Source: an uncultured Agromyces sp. (GTDB lineage Bacteria > Actinomycetota > Actinomycetes > Actinomycetales > Microbacteriaceae). From it: a DNA stretch of 64,000 bases. Location: the NCBI GenBank assembly GCA_913053875.1, contig CAJXGN010000003.1, positions 62,001 through 126,000 of the forward strand, in the 5' to 3' direction. This document shows, in pieces, positions 43,679 through 53,809 of the stretch. A program made the translations under genes and the position numbers. Below the pieces are notes generated by a model. The model worked only from the letters and a program-made list of their open reading frames with translations, ran no database searches and had not been told where the DNA came from. Each line of letters starts with the position of its first letter. Within the stretch, counting starts at the first letter, position 1.

Positions 43679-44485
43679 ATGCCCTCCCACATGGAACTGC
43701 TCGAGATCGCGGCGACCGTGGCGCAGCGTGCCGGTGCCTTCGCCGCCGACCGGCGCAGCCACGGCGTGAGCGTCGCCGAGACCAAGTCCTCGCCGATCGA
43801 CATCGTCACGCAGGTCGACCGCGACACCGAGACGTTCATCCGCAGCGCGCTCGCCGACTACCGGCCCGATGACGGGTTCTTCGGCGAGGAGGGCGATGCG
43901 GATGCCGGCAGCTCGGGGCTCACCTGGGTGGTCGACCCGATCGACGGCACCGTCAACTTCCTCTACGACATCCCGGCGTGGTCGGTGAGCATCGCGGTCG
44001 TCGAGGGCGGTGTCGATCCGGCGAGTTGGACGCTGCTCGCGGGTGCCGTGATCAACCCCGCGGCGGGCGAGCTGTACACGGCCGCGGCGGGGGAGGGCGC
44101 GTGGATGGGCGACCGTCCGCTGCACGTGAACGACGGCGTCGAGCTCGACCGAGCGCTCGTCGCGACCGGGTTCGGGTACCTGCGCGAGCGCAAGGAGCGG
44201 CAGGGCCGGCTCGTGGCCGAGGTGCTGCCGCGCGTGCGCGACGTGCGGCGCATCGGGTCGGCGGCGCTCGACCTGTCGGCCGTCGGCCAGGGGCGGCTCG
44301 ACGCGTTCTACGAGACCGGGCTGAACCCGTGGGACCACGCTGCGGGCGCGCTCGTGGCCGCCGAGGCCGGGGCGCGCGTCGGCGGGCTCGGCGGAGCGCC
44401 GGCCGGAGCGGACATGCTGATCGCGGCGCCGCCGTCGCTCTTCGACGACCTGGAGCGCACGATCGCGGAGTTCTGGGAGGCGTGA
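43679..44485 (+). CDS. Inositol monophosphatase family phosphatase
   Basis: Mg-dependent phosphomonoesterase of 268 residues. Metal and phosphate motifs are DIVTQVDRDTE, FFGEEGD, WVVDPIDGTVNF and, near the end, GLNPWDHAAGALVAAEAG. These define the IMPase superfamily; members include inositol monophosphatase, histidinol phosphatase and 3'-phosphoadenosine phosphatase, and the substrate cannot be chosen from sequence alone. ATG at 43679 is supported by the -10 box six bases upstream. Confidence 0.9.
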   Translation: MPSHMELLEIAATVAQRAGAFAADRRSHGVSVAETKSSPIDIVTQVDRDTETFIRSALADYRPDDGFFGEEGDADAGSSGLTWVVDPIDGTVNFLYDIPAWSVSIAVVEGGVDPASWTLLAGAVINPAAGELYTAAAGEGAWMGDRPLHVNDGVELDRALVATGFGYLRERKERQGRLVAEVLPRVRDVRRIGSAALDLSAVGQGRLDAFYETGLNPWDHAAGALVAAEAGARVGGLGGAPAGADMLIAAPPSLFDDLERTIAEFWEA

Positions 44486-44691
44486 CCGACGCTGCGGCAG
44501 GCCCCGGCGGACCCGTTTCGGAGGATTCCGGAGCCTGTCCGCATTAAGGGGGACGAAATCGGTCCACACGCATGGAAACCGCGACCGATTCCGGTTACCC
44601 TTTACCAACCCGTTATTTTGGCGCAGGCCAGAATGAGCACCTCCCCATCGTCCTCACGGACACTGACCTGACCCGACGCCGAAAGGCTCAC

Positions 44692-47007
44692 GTGCCCGAG
44701 TTCCCCCTCGTGCCGGACGGTTCTGAGACCGGCACCACCCCCGCGCGGCGCGAGCGACCGCTCACGCGACGGGAACTCCGCGAACAGCAGCGCCGTGAGC
44801 AGGAGGCGGCCGAGGCGGCCGCGTACGGGTTCGGCACGCCGCTGCTCGATCCGTCGCGCTCGGGCGCCAACTCGGGTGCGCCCGAGATCCGTTCCACGGG
44901 TCAGGGCTGGAGCCTCGGCGGCGACGTCGATCCGGTGGAGAGTGCGCCGGCGTGGCAGCCCGAGCCGCAAGCCGAGCGCCAGCCGTGGCAGCCCGAGCCG
45001 CAGGCCGAGCGGATGCCCCCTGAGCCGGCGCCCGCGCCCGAAGCACCGCGGTACGAGGCCGAGGTCACTCCGACTCCCGCGCCCGCCGATCAGCCGCTGC
45101 GCCGTCGTCGCGACGCGCGCCTGCCCGCGGCCGACAGCGAGACCTCCGCAGCCGCTTCGTGGAGCCTGGACGCCCCCGAGGCGGCCACGCTCCAGCCGCA
45201 GGAGGCGTCCGAGCCGGATGTCTCGTCCTGGTTCGCCGCGGACACGCCCGAGCCGGTGGCCGACGAGCGGCCGACCAGTCGCCGCGCGCGTCGCGCCGCG
45301 GAGACCGCGGTGCCGGCGGAGCCGGAGCCCACGGAACTCCAGCTCTCGGTTCCCGAGCGCATCGTTCAGGAGCCCGGCGCTCCCGAGCCCCCCGCTTCGG
45401 AGCACGCCGTTCCCGAGTCCGCAGCGCCCGAGTTCGCGCTGTCCGACTTCCCGCCGTCGCGCGTCCACGACGAATCGCATGCGCAGATGCAGCCGGGTTG
45501 GGACGAGCCGACCGAGTACGAGCAGCCGGCCGAGCTCGCGGACGCCGGAGCATCGCCATTCGGAGACCTCGTCTTCGATGCACCCGAGGTGGTCGAGTCG
45601 CGCGAGACCCGCGGTGCAGGTCGGGGCGGCTTCCTCTCCCGCTTGCTCGGCGGATCGCGCGAGCGCGCGACTCCCGAGCGGCGTCGCGCTGCCGACCGCG
45701 ACCACGACGCCGCCGTGCCGACGCCCGACGTCTACGGTGCCGATACCCGCGGAACCGACGACGACCTCGCCGCCGACCTGTTCGGCTTCGGGTTCGACGA
45801 GGGCGAGCGCGACGACGCCGAGCTCGTGGAGGCCCCGCAGCCCGCGCCGGCATCTGAGTCCGAGCCGGTGTTCGAGCCCGTGCACGAGGCCGAGCCGGAG
45901 CCGATGCCCGAGCCCGAACCGAGCCCGGTTCTCGAGGTCGCGCGAGACCCCGAGCCGGCACCCGTACCGGAGCCGGCGGCCGACCTCGCCGGCTCGCTCT
46001 TCGGGTTCGACGACCCTGCCGAGCACGGCAGCACCGATGCGAGCCACGTCGGCTCCGCCGCATCCGTCTCGGCCCTCGGGCTCGTCGGCGGCGGCGCGAA
46101 CGCCTGGTCGCTCGACGACGACGGCGACGCCACGACCGGCCAGCCGGCCACGGCGCCCCGCACGCACGCGCCGACCCGCTCCGCCGCACGCGCGGCCACC
46201 GCCTCGCGATCGGCCGCACCCGCCCGCAGCAGCGCGGGCACCCACCCCAAGAAGAAGCCCACCCGTGACCAGCGCCGGGCGGCACGCCGCCGCGCCGCGG
46301 CCGCGAAGGGCTTCTCGGTCGTCGCGATGGGATTCGTCGCGATGATCACGGTCGCCACGTCGCTGCCGGCGAACTCGCTGCTCAGCGCCGAGGAGGTCGC
46401 GGCGGCGCAGGTCGCGATCCAGCACGAGGCCGGTCTCGAGCCGCAGGTCATGCACTCGTACGGCGGCGACGGCGACTCGACCGAGTTCACGGTCGACACC
46501 GAGAACTACCAGGTCGCGACGATCGCCGAGTACGCGGCCGCGTCGGGCATCCGCGTCGACAACACCTTCACGAACAACCCGTACGGCACGATCCAGTGGC
46601 CGTTCCCGGTGGGCGTGCACATCGGCAGCTACTACGGCTGGCGCTCGTGCGCGGGCTGCACCGCGAACCACCATGGCATCGACTTCAACCCGGGCTACGG
46701 CGCCGAGATCCAGGCGATCGCCGACGGCACCGTGAGCGTCGCGCAGAACGGCGGCGGCTCGCTCGGCGTGGTCATGATGATCGACCACGTCATCGACGGC
46801 CAGGTCGTCACGAGCGTCTACGCGCACATGCAGTACGACTCGATGCGCTACCGGGTCGGCGACACCGTGAAGGTCGGCGACATCGTCGGCAACGTCGGCT
46901 CGACGGGCCTCTCGACCGGTCCGCACCTGCACTTCGAGATCCGCATCGGCGGCGTCGAGGGCTACTGGGTCGACCCGCTGGCCTGGCTCTACGAGAACAC
47001 CGACTAG
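44692..47007 (+). CDS. Membrane-anchored M23 cell-wall peptidase with long disordered cytoplasmic part
   Basis: A 771-residue protein. Residues about 1-530 are low-complexity, rich in Glu, Pro and Ala, with TRRELREQQRREQEAAEAA at the start and repeated EPEP-type stretches. After a Lys/Arg-rich patch comes one membrane helix (GFSVVAMGFVAMITVATSL, about residue 545), then the M23 domain with zinc ligands in ANHHGIDFNPG and GPHLHFEIR. It probably cuts peptidoglycan cross-links outside the membrane. GTG at 44692 has GAAAGG upstream; an in-frame ATG at 44572 would add 40 residues covering the promoter-like AT-rich stretch near 44595-44620. Confidence 0.88.
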   Translation: MPEFPLVPDGSETGTTPARRERPLTRRELREQQRREQEAAEAAAYGFGTPLLDPSRSGANSGAPEIRSTGQGWSLGGDVDPVESAPAWQPEPQAERQPWQPEPQAERMPPEPAPAPEAPRYEAEVTPTPAPADQPLRRRRDARLPAADSETSAAASWSLDAPEAATLQPQEASEPDVSSWFAADTPEPVADERPTSRRARRAAETAVPAEPEPTELQLSVPERIVQEPGAPEPPASEHAVPESAAPEFALSDFPPSRVHDESHAQMQPGWDEPTEYEQPAELADAGASPFGDLVFDAPEVVESRETRGAGRGGFLSRLLGGSRERATPERRRAADRDHDAAVPTPDVYGADTRGTDDDLAADLFGFGFDEGERDDAELVEAPQPAPASESEPVFEPVHEAEPEPMPEPEPSPVLEVARDPEPAPVPEPAADLAGSLFGFDDPAEHGSTDASHVGSAASVSALGLVGGGANAWSLDDDGDATTGQPATAPRTHAPTRSAARAATASRSAAPARSSAGTHPKKKPTRDQRRAARRRAAAAKGFSVVAMGFVAMITVATSLPANSLLSAEEVAAAQVAIQHEAGLEPQVMHSYGGDGDSTEFTVDTENYQVATIAEYAAASGIRVDNTFTNNPYGTIQWPFPVGVHIGSYYGWRSCAGCTANHHGIDFNPGYGAEIQAIADGTVSVAQNGGGSLGVVMMIDHVIDGQVVTSVYAHMQYDSMRYRVGDTVKVGDIVGNVGSTGLSTGPHLHFEIRIGGVEGYWVDPLAWLYENTD

Positions 47008-47061
47008 CACTCCGGCCCCCGCCACCCCCGGCACCCCCAGGCGTCACCCCCGGCGACACGA

Positions 47062-47095
47062 GAACGCCCGACAGCCATCAGGCCCCCGGGCGTTC
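47062..47095. terminator. Bidirectional hairpin between the M23 and alpha-glucosidase genes
   Basis: GAACGCCCG (47062-47070) pairs perfectly with CGGGCGTTC (47087-47095) around a 16-base loop. It lies between two convergent genes, so it could serve both strands. Confidence 0.55.
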
Positions 47096-47119
47096 GCGAT
47101 CAGGTGAAGCGGATGCCTC

Positions 47120-48874
47120 CTACTCGGCCCGCACCCACACGGTCGTGTCGCCGGGCAGCGTGCCGTCGTCGACGGGGCCCGACGCGAGCAGCACCTCGCC
47201 CGCGGGCATCTGCACCGCCTCGTCGCCGATGTTCGCGAACACCGCGACGTCGCCGTTGCGGAACGCGAGCACGGAACCCTTCGATGCCGTGAGCCACTCG
47301 ACCGAGCCGGCGCCGAGTCCGTGCGAGCGGCGCAGTGCGAGCGCCGAGCGGTACAGCTCGAGGGTCGACCGGGGGTCGCCCGACTGCTGGTCGCGCGCGT
47401 AGTCGGCCCACATGTCGGGCTGCGGCAGCCACGAGGCATCCGCCGGCCCGAAGCCGTACGAGGGAGCGTTCGACTCCCACGGGATGGGCACGCGGCAGCC
47501 GTCGCGGCCGTAGCGCTCGCCCTCGGTGCGGAACCAGGTCGGGTCCTGCCGGGAGTCGTCGGGCAGGTGGATGACCTCGGGCAGCCCGAGCTCCTCGCCC
47601 TGGTACACGTAGGCCGAGCCGGGCAGTGCGAGCATGACGGCGGTCGCGGCGCGGGCGCGGCGCAGGCCGACCTCGCGGTCGGGGAGGCCCGGCGACGTGG
47701 GTCCGATGCCGTGGCCCTGCGGGCTGTCGGCGCCGAGCGCGTGCCGCGAGGCGTGGCGCACGACGTCGTGGTTCGAGAGCACCCAGGTACTCGGCGCGCC
47801 GACGTCGCCGAACGCGGCGAGCGACGCATCGATCACGGTGCGCTGCTCCTCGGCGTCCCACGCTGCCTCGAGGTAGGCGAAGTTGAACGCCTGGTGCATC
47901 TCGTCGGGGCGCACCCACTTGGCGATGCGCGTGAGCGGGTCGACCCAGGCCTCGGCCGCGAGGATGCGCTCGCCGGGGTACTCGTCGAGCAGTTCGCGCC
48001 AGTCGCGGTAGATCTCGTGCACGCCGTCCTGGCCCCAGTAGGGTGCGCCGCCGGCATGGTCGTGGTGGTCGGCGACCGAATCGTCGTGCGCCGGCTCGGC
48101 GGTCGCCGCCGCCGCGCCCCCGCCGCCCATGCTGCCGCCCTCGGCGGGCGGCGTGTAGTCGGGGAGCCCGTCGGCCTTGATGAGGCCGTGCGCCACATCG
48201 ACGCGGAACCCGTCGACGCCGCGGTCGAGCCAGAACCGCAGGATGCGGCGGAACTCCTCCCGCACCTCCTCGTGGGTCCAGTCGAAGTCGGGCTGCGACG
48301 AGTCGAAGATGTGCAGGTACCACTGGCCGGGCGTGCCGTCGGGCTCGGTGACGCGGGTCCACTGCGGACCGCCGAAGACCGACTGCCAGTTGTTCGGCGG
48401 CTCGGAGCCGTCGGGCCCGCGGCCGTCGCGGAAGATGTAGCGGCCGCGTTCCGGGCTGCCGGCCGGCGCGGCGAGCGCGGCCTGGAACCACCGGTGCTGG
48501 TCGGAGGAGTGGTTCGGCACGAGGTCGACGATGACCCGGATGCCCAGTCGGTGCGCCTCGGCCTGCATGGCGTCGAAGTCGGCGAGCGTGCCGAAGATCG
48601 GGTCGACGTCGCAGTAGTCGGCGACGTCGTAGCCCGCATCCTTCTGCGGTGAGGTGAAGAACGGGGACAGCCAGATGGCGTCGATGCCGAGCTCTGCGAG
48701 GGCGCCGAGGCGCGAGGTGATGCCGCGGAGGTCGCCGACGCCGTCGCCGTCCGCATCGGCGAACGAGCGCGGGTAGATCTGGTAGATCACCGCGGTGCGC
48801 CACCACTCGGGGGTCTGGTCGGATGCCTCGGGGTCGGTGCGCGACGAGCGCGCGGCATCGGTGTGCACGATCAT
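47120..48874 (-). CDS. GH13 alpha-glucosidase of the maltose locus
   Basis: Cytoplasmic alpha-glucosidase of 584 residues acting on imported malto-oligosaccharides. VIYQIYPRSFADADGDGVGD, VDLVPNHSSDQHRWF (region I), GFRVDVAHG with nucleophile Asp226, LAAEAWVDP (region III acid Glu) and VLSNHDVVRH (region IV) are all intact. A Gly/Ala/His-rich stretch of about 45 residues is inserted after region II, absent from the related enzyme at 33076. ATG at 48874 fits TACAGT seven bases upstream on the minus strand; the in-frame GTG at 48883 would overlap that -10 box. It diverges from malE. Confidence 0.93.
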   Translation of the reverse strand: MIVHTDAARSSRTDPEASDQTPEWWRTAVIYQIYPRSFADADGDGVGDLRGITSRLGALAELGIDAIWLSPFFTSPQKDAGYDVADYCDVDPIFGTLADFDAMQAEAHRLGIRVIVDLVPNHSSDQHRWFQAALAAPAGSPERGRYIFRDGRGPDGSEPPNNWQSVFGGPQWTRVTEPDGTPGQWYLHIFDSSQPDFDWTHEEVREEFRRILRFWLDRGVDGFRVDVAHGLIKADGLPDYTPPAEGGSMGGGGAAAATAEPAHDDSVADHHDHAGGAPYWGQDGVHEIYRDWRELLDEYPGERILAAEAWVDPLTRIAKWVRPDEMHQAFNFAYLEAAWDAEEQRTVIDASLAAFGDVGAPSTWVLSNHDVVRHASRHALGADSPQGHGIGPTSPGLPDREVGLRRARAATAVMLALPGSAYVYQGEELGLPEVIHLPDDSRQDPTWFRTEGERYGRDGCRVPIPWESNAPSYGFGPADASWLPQPDMWADYARDQQSGDPRSTLELYRSALALRRSHGLGAGSVEWLTASKGSVLAFRNGDVAVFANIGDEAVQMPAGEVLLASGPVDDGTLPGDTTVWVRAE

Positions 48875-48881
48875 GGCGCCC

Positions 48882-48917
48882 ACTGTACGGCACTTCCATG
48901 TCTACGCAAGCGCTTGC
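48882..48917 (-). promoter_or_regulatory. Promoter and LacI-type operator of the alpha-glucosidase gene
   Basis: On the minus strand TTGCGT (48904-48909), 16 bases, TACAGT (48882-48887), then seven bases to the ATG. The perfect palindrome GCAAGCGCTTGC (48906-48917) overlaps the -35 box and has the AAGCGCTT core typical of LacI-family operators. Confidence 0.7.
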
Positions 48918-48972
48918 AACTCTGGCCCTCCCCGGTTCGGTAACGAACGCGTATCGAAGCGGGGATCTGGAT

Positions 48973-49016
48973 TTGCAGGGGCGGGAAGTGCTGGGTATAA
49001 CTGGAAGCGCTTGCAT
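48973..49016 (+). promoter_or_regulatory. Promoter and LacI-type operator of malEFG
   Basis: TTGCAG (48973-48978), 17 bases, TATAAC (48996-49001). GGAAGCGCTTGCA (49003-49015) covers the expected start near 49008. A second AAGCGCTT site lies about 100 bp away at 48906, so one repressor could hold both promoters. The leader before malE is about 130 bases. Confidence 0.75.
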
Positions 49017-49141
49017 CACGCGAGTGTTTCCAACGGAAGAACGGCCTTTCGGCGCGGTGGGACTCGACCAGGACGGAATGCGTTCCGTCACCACCAGGCG
49101 AAGAGGCCGGATCGAGACGACACCTTGAGAAAGGGACACCG

Positions 49142-50377
49142 ATGAAGGTGAACAAGAAGGGCCTCCTGGCCGGTGGGGCGATCGCGATCGGCGCGACGCT
49201 CGTGCTGGCGGGCTGCGCCGGCAACGACACCGAGACCGAGGAGAGCGCTGCCGCCGAGGGCGGTTCGCTCACCGTCTGGGTCGACTCCGAGCGAGTCGAC
49301 GCCCTGCAGGGTGCAGCGGACGCCTACACCGAGGAGACCGGAATCTCGGTCGAGCTGGTGGGCAAGGACAACAGCACCATCAAGGACGACTTCATCCAGC
49401 AGGTGCCGACGGGCGAGGGCCCAGACATCACCATGGGTGCGCACGACTGGCTGGGCGAGCTCTCGACCAACGGCGTCGTGGCTCCGCTCGAGCTGGGCGA
49501 CTCGGCCGACGGCTACCTCCCGGTCGCCATCAACGCCGCCACCTACGACGGCACCGTCTACATGCTCCCGTACGCGGTCGAGAACATCGCCGTGCTGCGC
49601 AACGCCGACATCGTCCCCGAGGCGGTCGGCAGCTTCGACGAGATGATCGCCGCAGGTGAAGAGGCCGGCCTCGACCAGCCGTTCGTCGTGGAGCAGGGTG
49701 CCGAGGGCAACCCGTACCACCTCTACCCGTTCCAGACCGCGTTCGGCGCCCCGGTGTTCGGCAGCGACGAGAACGGCTACAACGCCGACGACCTGCAGCT
49801 CGGCAACGAGGGCGGCCAGGAGTTCGCGGCCTGGCTCGCGAGCGAGGGCAAGAACGGCACCGGCAACTTCAACACGGACATCGACGGCGATATCGCCAAG
49901 CAGTCGTTCCTCGACGGCACGGCCGCCTTCTGGCTGACCGGCCCGTGGAACGTCGGCAGCGCGATCGACGCCGGCGTGAACGTCGCGATCGACCCGATCC
50001 CCAGCCCGACCTCCGACGCGGCCCAGCCGTTCGCGGGCGTCAAGGGCTTCTTCCTCTCCTCGGAGAGCGAGAACAAGGTCGCCGCGACCGACTTCCTCGT
50101 GAACTACCTCGGCTCGGAGGACGTGCAGCTCGCGCTGTTCGAGGCCGGCAACATCCTCCCGGCGCTCACCGCTGCCGCCGAGTCCGCGTCGAGCGACGCG
50201 ATCATCGAGGGCTTCGCGACCGTCGGCCAGGACGCCGTGCCGATGCCGGCCATCCCGGCCATGGGCTCGGTCTGGCAGTACTGGGGCATCGCCGAGGCGA
50301 GCATCATCAACGGCGAGGACCCGTCCGCGACGTGGACCAAGCTCGCCGAGGACGTGCAGTCGGCGATCGACGGCTAG
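49142..50377 (+). CDS. malE: Maltose/malto-oligosaccharide-binding lipoprotein MalE
   Basis: Substrate receptor of 411 residues. MKVNKKGLLAGG starts a signal ending in the lipobox LVLAGC. The mature part has LTVWVDSERVDALQGAADAY, GPDITMGAHDWLGEL, FAGVKGFFLSSESENKVAA and AMGSVWQYWG, characteristic of MalE-type proteins. AAAGGGA precedes the ATG. It is followed by a strong hairpin and then malF, the usual order for keeping the receptor in excess. Confidence 0.93.
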   Translation: MKVNKKGLLAGGAIAIGATLVLAGCAGNDTETEESAAAEGGSLTVWVDSERVDALQGAADAYTEETGISVELVGKDNSTIKDDFIQQVPTGEGPDITMGAHDWLGELSTNGVVAPLELGDSADGYLPVAINAATYDGTVYMLPYAVENIAVLRNADIVPEAVGSFDEMIAAGEEAGLDQPFVVEQGAEGNPYHLYPFQTAFGAPVFGSDENGYNADDLQLGNEGGQEFAAWLASEGKNGTGNFNTDIDGDIAKQSFLDGTAAFWLTGPWNVGSAIDAGVNVAIDPIPSPTSDAAQPFAGVKGFFLSSESENKVAATDFLVNYLGSEDVQLALFEAGNILPALTAAAESASSDAIIEGFATVGQDAVPMPAIPAMGSVWQYWGIAEASIINGEDPSATWTKLAEDVQSAIDG

Positions 50378-50394
50378 TTCCCACCCGTTGATGA

Positions 50395-50424
50395 GGGGGC
50401 GGATGCCACGAGGCATCCGCCCCC
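50395..50424 (+). terminator. Hairpin between malE and malF
   Basis: GGGGGCGGATGCC (50395-50407) pairs perfectly with 50412-50424 around ACGA. With malF starting 47 bp later and no second promoter visible, it probably acts as a partial terminator or RNA stabiliser that raises malE mRNA. Confidence 0.75.
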
Positions 50425-50470
50425 CTTCGGCACCTGACGAAGCACCGGAACCCGGGGAGTACCAGGCACC

Positions 50471-52110
<1,640 letters not shown>

Positions 52111-52111
<1 letters not shown>

Positions 52112-53097
52112 TGAGTGGGCAGTCTGGCATGACGACGCGGGCGATGACCACGCAGCGACCCGGTGAGGCGGCTTCGACGGGCGGGTCGGATGCCTCCGGC
52201 GGAGGTCCGCGCGACACCGCGGGCATTCCGCGGCGACGTCCCTTCCGCTTCGACCGGTGGTTCCTGGCGACCGGGTGGCGCCATGTGGTGGGCGTCATCA
52301 TCACGGCGTTCGCGCTGCTGCCACTGCTGTTCGTGTTCTCGGCGTCGCTGAACCCGCAGGGCACGCTGACCGGTTCGAATGCGCTGTTCTCGGAGATCGG
52401 GCTCGACAGCTACGTGCGCATCCTCACCGACCCGCAGGTGCCGTACGCGACGTGGTTCGCCAACACGCTGATCATCGCCGGCATCACCTCGGTCGCGACG
52501 GTCTTCCTCGGCGCACTCGCCGCGTATTCCTTCTCGCGCATGCGGTTCACCGGGCGGCGGTTCGGGTTGATCACGATCGTGGTCATCCAGATGTTCCCGC
52601 AGCTGCTCGCGGTGGTCGCGATCTTCCTGCTCATGAGCTGGATCGGCGACCTGTTCCCCGCGATCGGCCTCAACACGCGGATCGGCCTGATCATGGTCTA
52701 CCTCGGCGGCGCGCTCGGCGTGAACACGTACCTCATGTACGGCTTCTTCAACACCGTGCCCGCGTCGATCGACGAGGCCGCGAAGATCGACGGCGCGGGG
52801 CACGCGCGCATCTTCTTCACGATGATCCTGCGCCTGGCCGCGCCCATTCTCGCGGTGGTCGCGCTGCTGTCGTTCATCACGTCGGTGAACGAGTTCGTGG
52901 TCGCGAGCGTGCTGCTCATCGACACCGACCAGCAGACGCTGGCGGTCGGGCTCACGAAGCTCGTGTCCAACCCGCGCTACGCCGACTGGAGCGCGTTCTC
53001 GGCCGGTGCCGTGATGGCGGCGCTGCCGGTCGTCGCGCTGTTCCTGTTCCTGCAGAAGTACATCGTGAGCGGGCTCACGGCAGGCAGCGTCAAGTAG
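52111..53097 (+). CDS. malG: Maltose ABC transporter permease MalG
   Basis: A 328-residue permease with a polar N-terminal 50 residues, six helices and the motif DEAAKIDGAGHARIFFTMILR; it ends LTAGSVK as MalG proteins do. ATG at 52111 sits in the malF stop. No malK/msiK ATPase gene follows, so the motor subunit must come from elsewhere on the genome. Confidence 0.93.
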
Positions 53098-53132
53098 CCT
53101 GCGCTCCTCGGGCGGCGAGCCCGCGGGCGGGT

Positions 53133-53163
53133 TCGCGGCGGGCTCGCGGCGGGCTCGCGGCGG
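53133..53163 (+). repeat. Tandem 11-mer after malG
   Basis: Three near-perfect copies of TCGCGGCGGGC in the 86 bp between malG and the NUDIX gene, which converge. Probably a slippage-prone spacer; no function assigned. Confidence 0.6.
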
Positions 53164-53183
53164 TTTGGCAACCGGCCGGGCGG

Positions 53184-53765
53184 TCAGGCCGTGGTTGCCC
53201 GTGCCAACTCGGCGAGCACGCCGGCGAGGCGCTCGGCGAAGTCGTGCGGCGTCTCGGCGGGGAGGGCGTCGACGGGCCACCAGCGCACGTCGTCGCTCTC
53301 GTCGCTCACGATGGGGGTGGCATCCGATGCGGTCGTGAAGGCGTAGCCGACGTCCCAGTGAGCGGTGCAGTGGCCGAAGCGCGAGCTGAGGTCGTGGCGG
53401 TGCACGTCGACGGGGCGTGCGCGCAGGGGCTCGAGCGCGCGGAGGCCGCTCTCCTCGCGGGCCTCGCGCAGCGCCGCGGCGGTGACGGTCGCGTCCTCGG
53501 ACTCGAGGTGGCCGCCGACCTGCACCCAGAACTGGCCCTTGCGATGGAAGCACAGGAGCACGCTGCGGAGGTCGGGCGAGAACACGAAGGCGCTCGCGGT
53601 GAGATGCTCCGGGCCGCCGTCGCGGCGCATGGCGTCGGCGCCGCGCTCGCCGACGAAGGCGAGGTGGCGGTCGCGCAGCGTGGCCTGGTCGTGGTCGAGC
53701 GGATGCCACGCGCCGAGCGTCGCCTCGATGTCGTCGGCGAGGGTCGTGAAGGCGTGGTCGGTCAC
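53184..53765 (-). CDS. NUDIX hydrolase
   Basis: A 193-residue protein with the NUDIX box GGHLESEDATVTAAALREA followed by REESGL; the REAREESG half is intact, while the position of the first box Glu is a different acidic/small arrangement seen in many actinobacterial homologues. HLTASAFVF and VLLCFHRKGQFWVQ lead into it. It hydrolyses some nucleoside-diphosphate-linked compound; the substrate cannot be read. The GTG start at 53765 has TACGCT six bases upstream on the minus strand. Confidence 0.88.
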   Translation of the reverse strand: MTDHAFTTLADDIEATLGAWHPLDHDQATLRDRHLAFVGERGADAMRRDGGPEHLTASAFVFSPDLRSVLLCFHRKGQFWVQVGGHLESEDATVTAAALREAREESGLRALEPLRARPVDVHRHDLSSRFGHCTAHWDVGYAFTTASDATPIVSDESDDVRWWPVDALPAETPHDFAERLAGVLAELARATTA

Positions 53766-53771
53766 CCCGCG

Positions 53772-53777
53772 AGCGTA
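53772..53777 (-). promoter_or_regulatory. -10 box for the NUDIX gene, leaderless start
   Basis: TACGCT on the minus strand ends six bases before the GTG at 53765 and decides that start against the much longer open frame. Confidence 0.5.
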
Positions 53778-53809
53778 CTGGGAATGCGACGGGGCGACCG
53801 AGCACCTGG

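Noticed and set aside
44520..44691. Possible cyclic di-AMP (ydaO-type) riboswitch before the M23 peptidase gene
   Set aside because: Such riboswitches precede cell-wall hydrolases in other actinobacteria, but I could not find the conserved core here; only an AT-rich promoter-like stretch is visible.
53133..53163. Tandem 11-mer as a regulatory element
   Set aside because: It lies between two convergent gene ends, has no palindromic order, and is simplest as replication slippage.
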